From Ramlibacter sp. (GTDB lineage Bacteria > Pseudomonadota > Gammaproteobacteria > Burkholderiales > Burkholderiaceae_C), in the NCBI GenBank assembly GCA_014376765.1, contig JACMQX010000037.1, positions 1 through 37,902 of the forward strand: DNA of 37,902 nt. Reading direction: 5' to 3'. Both the position numbers and the translations under genes were made by a program. The notes beneath the pieces were generated by a model. The model did no database searches and was not told where the DNA came from. It worked only from the letters and a program-made list of their open reading frames with translations. Within the stretch, counting starts at the first letter, position 1, and the number at the start of each line of letters is the position of its first letter. Of this stretch, positions 33,340 to 37,902 are shown piece after piece.

Positions 33340-33954
33340 TTACTTCTTGCCGAGGTCAGCGCCTTCACCGGTCTTTGGCTTGGCACCGGCCTTGACTTCA
33401 GCCTTCACATCAGCGCGCGCAGCTGTCGACGTCGAGGGCATAGCGCCTTTGTCGGCGCCTTCGCCGGTCTTCACGGCGCCGGCCTTGGCGTCTGCCTTGA
33501 CATCAGCGCGTGCGTTGGTCGACGGGGTCGACTTGGCTGCGGTGTCAGAGCCTTCACCGGTCTTGGCGGCGGTGACGGGTTCTTTCTTCATCTTCTCTTT
33601 CTTGGCCTTGGCTTTGGCTTCCTTCTTGTCGCCCTTGGCAACGGCACCAGCGTCAGCGCCTTCGCCGGTCTTGGCGGGCATCTTGGCGTCGGCCTTCACG
33701 TCGGCGCGGCCCTTGGCATCGCCAGCAGCAACGGGCTTGCCGGCAACGTCAGCGCCTTCACCGGTCTTGGCGCCAGCCTTGACTTCGGCCTTGACATCGG
33801 CACGGGCCTTGTCAGAGGTGCCGGCAGCGCCGGTGGTGGCCTTGACCTTGTTGTCGGTGTTGTCGCCCTTGGATGTGGTTTGAGCCACAGCAAAACCGCT
33901 CACGGCCATCATGGCAGCCAGCAAAACGGACATGTGCAGAGTCTTGGAGATCAT
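33340..33954 (-). CDS. Secreted RADVKA/KTGEGAD repeat protein, long paralogue
   Basis: A 204-residue protein with signal peptide (cleavage near FAVAQ), then KGDNTDNKVKA and a charged, Ala/Lys/Gly-rich body with no cysteine. RADVKA occurs at 51, 83, 149 and 180; KTGEG(A/S)D at 63, 95, 131, 162 and 194. A Lys-rich stretch (110-125) separates units. Low hydrophobicity suggests an intrinsically disordered periplasmic or surface protein. RADVKA-E is faintly like the DUF4148 unit of Burkholderiales (inference). AAGGAAT precedes the ATG. Paralogue of the gene upstream (34167-34577). Function unknown. Confidence 0.85.
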   Translation of the reverse strand: MISKTLHMSVLLAAMMAVSGFAVAQTTSKGDNTDNKVKATTGAAGTSDKARADVKAEVKAGAKTGEGADVAGKPVAAGDAKGRADVKADAKMPAKTGEGADAGAVAKGDKKEAKAKAKKEKMKKEPVTAAKTGEGSDTAAKSTPSTNARADVKADAKAGAVKTGEGADKGAMPSTSTAARADVKAEVKAGAKPKTGEGADLGKK

Positions 33955-33970
33955 TTGAATTCCTTATAGA

Positions 33971-34010
33971 GAGAGCTCGTTATTGATGCGCTCAAGGAAT
34001 CTACGTTTCG
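33971..34010 (-). promoter_or_regulatory. Upstream element shared by the two repeat-protein genes (copy 1)
   Basis: This copy aligns with 34597-34636 over about 40 bp, including CTCGT.ATTGA.GCGCTCAA.GAAT.TACGTTT. It lies 17-56 bp before the gene start, the expected place for a promoter or operator; no hexamers are assigned. Confidence 0.5.
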
Positions 34011-34054
34011 CACAGGATGTCGGTTGTACGGGTAAACCCTATTTCCATCCGTAA

Positions 34055-34092
34055 ATGAAAATGACTTCCGCACCTGACGGTGGGGAAGTCAT
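34055..34092 (-). terminator. Rho-independent terminator of the short repeat-protein gene
   Basis: ATGACTTCC/GGAAGTCAT (34061-34069, 34084-34092) with inner CACC/GGTG stem; read on the minus strand it is followed by TTTTCATTT. It separates the two paralogues into independent transcripts. Confidence 0.75.
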
Positions 34093-34166
34093 GGGGTTAG
34101 CGCGCAATCCGGTCGGCAAAAACCACCTTGAAGCAGTCCTTGGAGAGCGGCTTTCGCTTTTGACGA

Positions 34167-34577
34167 TCAGGAGGCCATCGAGGCGGCCTTGCGGCGCTTC
34201 TTGGACACGACCTTCTTTTCCGTCTGGCCCACGCCCTTGTCGGCGCCTTCGCCCGTCTTCAAGGGCATATTGGCTTCAGCTTTGACGTCGGCACGTGCCT
34301 TCATATCGCCAGCAGGATTTGGCTTGTTGGCGAGGTCTGCGCCTTCGCCAGTCTTGTTCTTGGGCATGGCCATGGCCTTGTTGTCTGCCTTGGCTTCGGC
34401 CTTCACGTCAGCGCGGGTCTTGTCCGAGGTGGTTGTCGTAGTGGCAGCGGCTTCGGCCTTGACCTTGTTGTCCGTTCCATCGCCCTTGGCGGTGGTTGCG
34501 GACTGGGCGGTTGCAAAGCCGCCGACGGCCAACAGGCTGGCCAGGAGGATGGATGAGCGAAGAGTCTTGGTGTTCAT
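34167..34577 (-). CDS. Secreted RADVKA/KTGEGAD repeat protein, short paralogue
   Basis: A 136-residue protein with signal peptide ending near FATAQ, then KGDGTDNKVKA, a Thr run, RADVKA at 55 and 95 and KTGEGAD at 75 and 107, ending in a basic tail (KKVVSKKRRKAASMAS). Same architecture as the 204-residue paralogue but with two units instead of four to five and a distinct C-terminus. The ATG at 34577 is preceded by AAGGAAT; the frame to 34661 would start before the promoter-like element. No known family recognised with certainty. Confidence 0.85.
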   Translation of the reverse strand: MNTKTLRSSILLASLLAVGGFATAQSATTAKGDGTDNKVKAEAAATTTTTSDKTRADVKAEAKADNKAMAMPKNKTGEGADLANKPNPAGDMKARADVKAEANMPLKTGEGADKGVGQTEKKVVSKKRRKAASMAS

Positions 34578-34596
34578 TGACGTATTCCTTTTTGAA

Positions 34597-34636
34597 GAGA
34601 GCCTCGTAATTGAAGCGCTCAACGAATATACGTTTG
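34597..34636 (-). promoter_or_regulatory. Upstream element shared by the two repeat-protein genes (copy 2)
   Basis: Copy matching 33971-34010, 20-59 bp before the short paralogue's start. Conservation outside the coding region indicates that duplication included regulatory DNA or that the site is under selection. Confidence 0.5.
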
Positions 34637-34720
34637 GCCTTGCGCCAGTGATGTCACTCAATGTCCTGCATGAACGTAGGACAAACCTGCCCTGATGTTT
34701 CCGTGAGGTAAATGAAGGCG

Positions 34721-34751
34721 AAAAAAAACGACCTGCAAAAGGTCGTTTTTT
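34721..34751 (-). terminator. Rho-independent terminator of tRNA-Ser
   Basis: AACGACC/GGTCGTT stem with 7-nt loop; on the minus strand the stem is followed by eight T. It lies 11 bp downstream of the tRNA 3' end. Confidence 0.9.
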
Positions 34752-34761
34752 CCCATATTAC

Positions 34762-34851
34762 TGGCGGAGCAGGCGGGATTCGAACCCGCGGAGGGTATTA
34801 ACCCTCACACGCTTTCCAGGCGTGCGACTTAAACCGCTCATCCACCGCTCC
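34762..34851 (-). tRNA. tRNA-Ser (anticodon GGA)
   Basis: 90 nt. Acceptor GGAGCGG pairs with CTGCTCC, followed by G and encoded CCA; anticodon stem CACGC/GCGTG with loop CTGGAAA (anticodon GGA, reading UCC/UCU); long variable arm GAGGGTTAATACCCTC, typical of class II serine tRNA; T-loop GGTTCGAATCC. Complete and followed by a terminator. Confidence 0.97.
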
Positions 34852-34877
34852 AGCGTCCCTGATTGTAGCAGCGCGGA

Positions 34878-35792
34878 TCACGCTTTCTGGCTCTGCACCA
34901 TCTTCATCGCCGACGTGATGAGCGCTGAAACTTCGGTCATGTTGCTGGGCACGATGAGGGTAGTGGTCGCGTCGGCTGCTACCTTGCTGTAGGCCTCTAC
35001 AGCCTTCTCGGCCACCTTCAGCTGCACCGCTTCCGCGCCGCCGGGCTGGCGGATGGCGGCGGCGATGCGCTCGATGGCGCTGGCCGTGGCCTCGGCCACT
35101 GCCGTGATCGAGCCGGCCTCGCCCTGCGCCTTGTTGATGATGGACTGCTTCTCGCCCTCTGAACGGGCAATGAACGCCTCGCGCTCGCCGGTGGCGATGT
35201 TGATCTGCTCCTGGCGCCGTCCTTCAGACGCGGCAATCAACGCGCGCTTTTCACGCTCTGCCGTGATCTGCGACTGCATGGCGTGCAGGATTTCCTTCGG
35301 GGGGGTCAGGTCCTTGATCTCGTAACGCAGCACCTTCACTCCCCAGTTGAGCGCGGCCTCGTCAATCGCCTGAACCACCTGCGCGTTGATGATGTCGCGC
35401 TCTTCAAAAGTCTTGTCCAGCTCCAGCTTGCCGATCACGCTGCGCAGCGAGGTCTGGGCCAGCTGCGTCACGGCGATGAGGTAGTTGGACGAGCCGTAGC
35501 TCGCCCGCATCGGGTCTGTCACCTGGAAGTACAGGATGCCGTCTACCTGCAGCTGCGTGTTGTCGCGCGTGATGCAGACCTGACTGGGCACGTCCAGCGG
35601 GATCTCCTTCAGGCTGTGTTTGTAGGCAATGCGGTCAATGAAAGGAAACAGCAGCGTGGCGCCGGGTGTGAGCGTCGTGTGGTATTTGCCCAGCCGCTCA
35701 ACGACCCAGGCATGCTGCTGCGGGACGATCTTGACCGACCGGACCACAAAGATGATGGCGATGGCCAGAATGACCCATAGAACGTAACTCAT
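34878..35792 (-). CDS. SPFH/Band 7 membrane protein (paraslipin, QmcA-like)
   Basis: A 304-residue stomatin-like protein: one N-terminal membrane segment (YVLWVILAIAIIFVV), SPFH domain (VPQQHAWVVERLGKYHTTLTPG ... RDNTQLQVDGILYFQV), then a long charged helix (ITAEREKRALIAASEGRRQ). Members oligomerise at the inner membrane and are thought to organise or protect membrane proteins. It follows nfeD on the same strand, the usual partnership. The start at 35792 gives the family N-terminus. Confidence 0.93.
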   Translation of the reverse strand: MSYVLWVILAIAIIFVVRSVKIVPQQHAWVVERLGKYHTTLTPGATLLFPFIDRIAYKHSLKEIPLDVPSQVCITRDNTQLQVDGILYFQVTDPMRASYGSSNYLIAVTQLAQTSLRSVIGKLELDKTFEERDIINAQVVQAIDEAALNWGVKVLRYEIKDLTPPKEILHAMQSQITAEREKRALIAASEGRRQEQINIATGEREAFIARSEGEKQSIINKAQGEAGSITAVAEATASAIERIAAAIRQPGGAEAVQLKVAEKAVEAYSKVAADATTTLIVPSNMTEVSALITSAMKMVQSQKA

Positions 35793-35833
35793 GAATTTTC
35801 CTTGGTTGCCCTGTTTGGGCCTTTGTTGTTTTC

Positions 35834-36256
35834 TCAGATCTTCTCGACAACCAGCCTGTTGCCGGTGACTTCCTTGACCCGATGTTGTCCGGTTGCGTGT
35901 TCAACCGCCGCCGACAACACCGTCCAGCTCGCGCCCCGGTACCGCACGGTGGCGGTTCCATCGGCATTCCAGGCGTCCACCTGCACCGTCTCGCCGATGT
36001 CCAGGTTCACATCGCGGTTGGCTGATGCTTCTTTATCCCGCGGCTGCCTTGAGCGGTAGAAATACCACGCCCCAACCGTGCCACTGGCCACCAGCGCAAC
36101 GGTGACCAGCTGGATGTTGAAGCCCGCGCCCAGGTGTGCCGCCACCGCACCTGCGGCCAGGCCAATGGCCAGCATCAAAAGATAGAACGTCCCGGTGACC
36201 AGCTCGACAGCGACAGCTGCCCCGGCGACAAGCCACCAGATGGTTGATTCGGCCAT
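35834..36256 (-). CDS. NfeD family membrane protein
   Basis: A 140-residue protein with two to three N-terminal membrane segments (IWWLVAGAAVAVELVTGTFY) and a C-terminal OB-fold (IGETVQVDAWNADGTATVRYRGASW). NfeD proteins partner SPFH proteins, here encoded 41 bp downstream; the complex is linked to membrane microdomain quality control. The ATG at 36256 has a perfect AGGAGG upstream; the frame to 36301 lacks one. No serine-protease domain, so it is the short type. Confidence 0.9.
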   Translation of the reverse strand: MAESTIWWLVAGAAVAVELVTGTFYLLMLAIGLAAGAVAAHLGAGFNIQLVTVALVASGTVGAWYFYRSRQPRDKEASANRDVNLDIGETVQVDAWNADGTATVRYRGASWTVLSAAVEHATGQHRVKEVTGNRLVVEKI

Positions 36257-36393
36257 TGGGCCCTCCTGTTGTTGTATGTGTCTCACCACATTTTGGGTCA
36301 ATTCGGTGACAGCGCAAGGAAAAGGGCATCGTTAATTCCTTACACTTCGCGCCTGTTTTGTTTTTTTGGCTCGCCGGGCCGGAGGTCTCCCCC

Positions 36394-37902
36394 ATGAAGT
36401 TTCGCTTTCCCATCGTCATCATCGACGAGGACTTCCGCTCTGAAAACACCTCGGGCCTCGGCATCCGCGCCCTGGCGCAGGCGATTGAGGTGGAAGGCTT
36501 TGAAATCCTCGGCGTGACGAGCTACGGCGACCTGTCGCAGTTCGCGCAGCAGCAAAGCCGGGCCAGCGCCTTCATCCTGTCGATCGACGATGAGGAATTC
36601 ACGCCCGGTGACGATGTGGACCCGGTGGTTCTGAACCTGCGCGCCTTCATTGCCGAGGTGCGGCGCAAGAACCTGGACGTGCCGATTTACGTCTACGGCG
36701 AGACCAAGACCTCGCGTCATATTCCCAACGACATCCTGCGTGAACTGCACGGCTTCATCCACATGTTCGAGGACACGCCCGAGTTTCAGGCGCGTCACAT
36801 CATCCGTGAGGCCAAGAGCTACCTGGAAGGCATTCAGCCGCCGTTTTTCCGCGAGCTGGTGGATTATGCGCAGGACGGTTCGTACAGCTGGCATTGTCCC
36901 GGGCATTCGGGCGGCGTGGCTTTCCTCAAGACGCCTATTGGCCAGATGTTCCACCAGTTTTTCGGCGAAAACATGCTGCGCGCAGACGTGTGCAACGCGG
37001 TGGAAGAGCTGGGCCAGCTGCTGGACCACACCGGCCCGATCTACGAGAGCGAGAAGAACGCCGCGCGGATTTTCAACGCCGACCATTGCTTCTTTGTGAC
37101 CAATGGCACGAGCACCTCCAACAAGATGGTCTGGCACCACACCGTGGCGCCGGGCGATGTGGTGGTGGTGGACCGCAATTGCCACAAATCCATCCTGCAC
37201 GCCATCATCATGACGGGCGCCATTCCGGTGTTCATGAAGCCCACGCGCAATCACTTCGGCATCATCGGCCCGATCCCGAAAAGCGAGTTCGAGCCCGCTG
37301 CGATCCGTGCCAAGATCAAGGCCAACCCGCTGCTCAAGCACGTTGACTCCGAGACAGTGAAGCCGCGCGTGATGACGCTCACCCAGTCCACTTACGACGG
37401 CGTGATCTACAACACCGAGACCATCAAGAACATGCTGGACGGCTATGTGGACACGCTGCACTTTGATGAAGCCTGGCTGCCGCACGCCGCCTTTCACAAG
37501 TTCTACGGCCCCTATCACGCGATGGGCAAGAACCGCACGCGCCCGCGAGAGTCGCTGACCTTTGCGACGCAGTCCACCCACAAACTGCTGGCCGGCATCA
37601 GCCAGGCCAGCCATGTGCTGGTGCAGGATTCGCAGAACCGCAAGCTGGACCGGCACCTGTTCAACGAGGCGTACCTGATGCACACCAGCACCAGCCCGCA
37701 GTACGCCATCATCGCCAGCTGCGACGTGGCCGCCGCGATGATGGAGCCGCCCGGCGGCACCGCGCTGGTGGAAGAAAGCATCATGGAGGCGCTGGTCTTC
37801 CGGCGCGCCGTGCGCAAGGTCGACGCCGAGTACGGCAAGGTCTGGTGGTTCAAGGTCTGGGACCCGGACAAGCTGGTGGAAGAGGGCATTGGCCGCGCGG
37901 AC
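36394..37902 (+). CDS. Orn/Lys/Arg decarboxylase (partial, C-terminus outside window)
   Basis: The first 503 residues of a PLP-dependent, fold-type I basic amino-acid decarboxylase, large bacterial form. It has an N-terminal receiver-like wing domain (about 1-130), then the major domain with DYAQDGSYSWHCPGHSGG, VTNGTSTSNK, HFDEAW and the PLP lysine K397 in ATQSTHKLLAG. It produces putrescine, cadaverine or agmatine; the substrate cannot be settled from this part. The ATG at 36394 follows GGAGG at 36381-36385. Divergent from nfeD; the frame stays open to the window end. Confidence 0.93.
   Translation, partial: MKFRFPIVIIDEDFRSENTSGLGIRALAQAIEVEGFEILGVTSYGDLSQFAQQQSRASAFILSIDDEEFTPGDDVDPVVLNLRAFIAEVRRKNLDVPIYVYGETKTSRHIPNDILRELHGFIHMFEDTPEFQARHIIREAKSYLEGIQPPFFRELVDYAQDGSYSWHCPGHSGGVAFLKTPIGQMFHQFFGENMLRADVCNAVEELGQLLDHTGPIYESEKNAARIFNADHCFFVTNGTSTSNKMVWHHTVAPGDVVVVDRNCHKSILHAIIMTGAIPVFMKPTRNHFGIIGPIPKSEFEPAAIRAKIKANPLLKHVDSETVKPRVMTLTQSTYDGVIYNTETIKNMLDGYVDTLHFDEAWLPHAAFHKFYGPYHAMGKNRTRPRESLTFATQSTHKLLAGISQASHVLVQDSQNRKLDRHLFNEAYLMHTSTSPQYAIIASCDVAAAMMEPPGGTALVEESIMEALVFRRAVRKVDAEYGKVWWFKVWDPDKLVEEGIGRAD

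Noticed and set aside
33350..34440. Repeated GCGCCTTC.CC.GTCTT words suggesting a CRISPR or satellite array
   Set aside because: Spacing is irregular and the words are the reverse complement of codons for KTGEGA in two real genes; no unique spacers.
34762..34851. tRNA-Ser as integration site of a genomic island
   Set aside because: No integrase gene, no direct repeat of the tRNA 3' end found in the window, and ordinary housekeeping genes on both sides.
36340..37683. 447-residue open frame antisense to the decarboxylase gene
   Set aside because: The plus strand encodes a clear PLP decarboxylase with catalytic motifs; the antisense frame is His/Val/Leu-rich without domains, a GC-bias shadow.

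Overview
The window looks like chromosomal DNA of a betaproteobacterium of the order Burkholderiales, most like the family Comamonadaceae (Polaromonas/Rhodoferax/Variovorax type). This rests on high GC, strong GC-driven shadow reading frames, the gene content (cysI-DUF934-cysH-cysD, lptF/lptG divergent from pepA-holC, paraslipin plus NfeD) and protein style. The family assignment is inference. I see no insertion sequence, prophage, CRISPR array or rRNA.

Layout. 1-4229 (minus): sulfate-assimilation operon TSUP permease-cysI-DUF934-cysH-cysD, running off the left edge. 4491-5721 (plus): a receiver-domain protein and a small collagen-like lipoprotein. 5825-7971 (minus): yggX-mnmC. 8134-9707 (plus): a stand-alone sulfate-binding protein (sbp) and a ribosome hibernation factor. 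9744-10181 (minus): a universal stress protein. 10476-11219 (plus): an exported HExxH putative peptidase. 11290-12533 (minus): thioredoxin-like protein and DMT exporter. 12670-17186 (plus): RBBP9-type hydrolase-cysP-cysU-cysW-cysA, followed by dsbB. 17796-19145 (minus): argA. 19268-20533 (plus): membrane protein with a degenerate GGDEF domain. 20731-24624 (plus): hrpA. 24645-29728 (minus): lptF-lptG-cbiX-cysB-aminotransferase, then a DUF3309 mini-protein. 29752-33271 (plus): pepA-holC-small conserved protein, then a branched-chain amino-acid binding protein. 33340-34577 (minus): two paralogous repeat proteins. 34762-36256 (minus): nfeD, paraslipin and tRNA-Ser(GGA). 36394-end (plus): start of an Orn/Lys/Arg decarboxylase.

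How the genes fit together. Sulfur dominates. Two binding proteins (Sbp with a twin-arginine signal, CysP-like with a Sec signal) and CysUWA import sulfate or thiosulfate. CysD with an unseen CysN makes APS. An Fe-S CysH reduces APS directly, and CysI, a siroheme enzyme, reduces sulfite. CbiX would insert iron into sirohydrochlorin to make siroheme. CysB, encoded next to CbiX, is the expected regulator. A GATTT..AGT element recurs upstream of the cys operon, upstream of cysB, and as a 25-bp dyad between yggX and sbp, so it is a candidate operator. MnmC (tRNA thiouridine side chain), DsbB, the thioredoxin-like protein and a methionine-type aminotransferase extend the theme.

The least familiar items are the two secreted RADVKA/KTGEGAD repeat proteins with duplicated upstream elements (33340-34636), the collagen-like lipoprotein, the exported HEVGH protein, and the hydrolase coupled by ATGA overlap to cysP.
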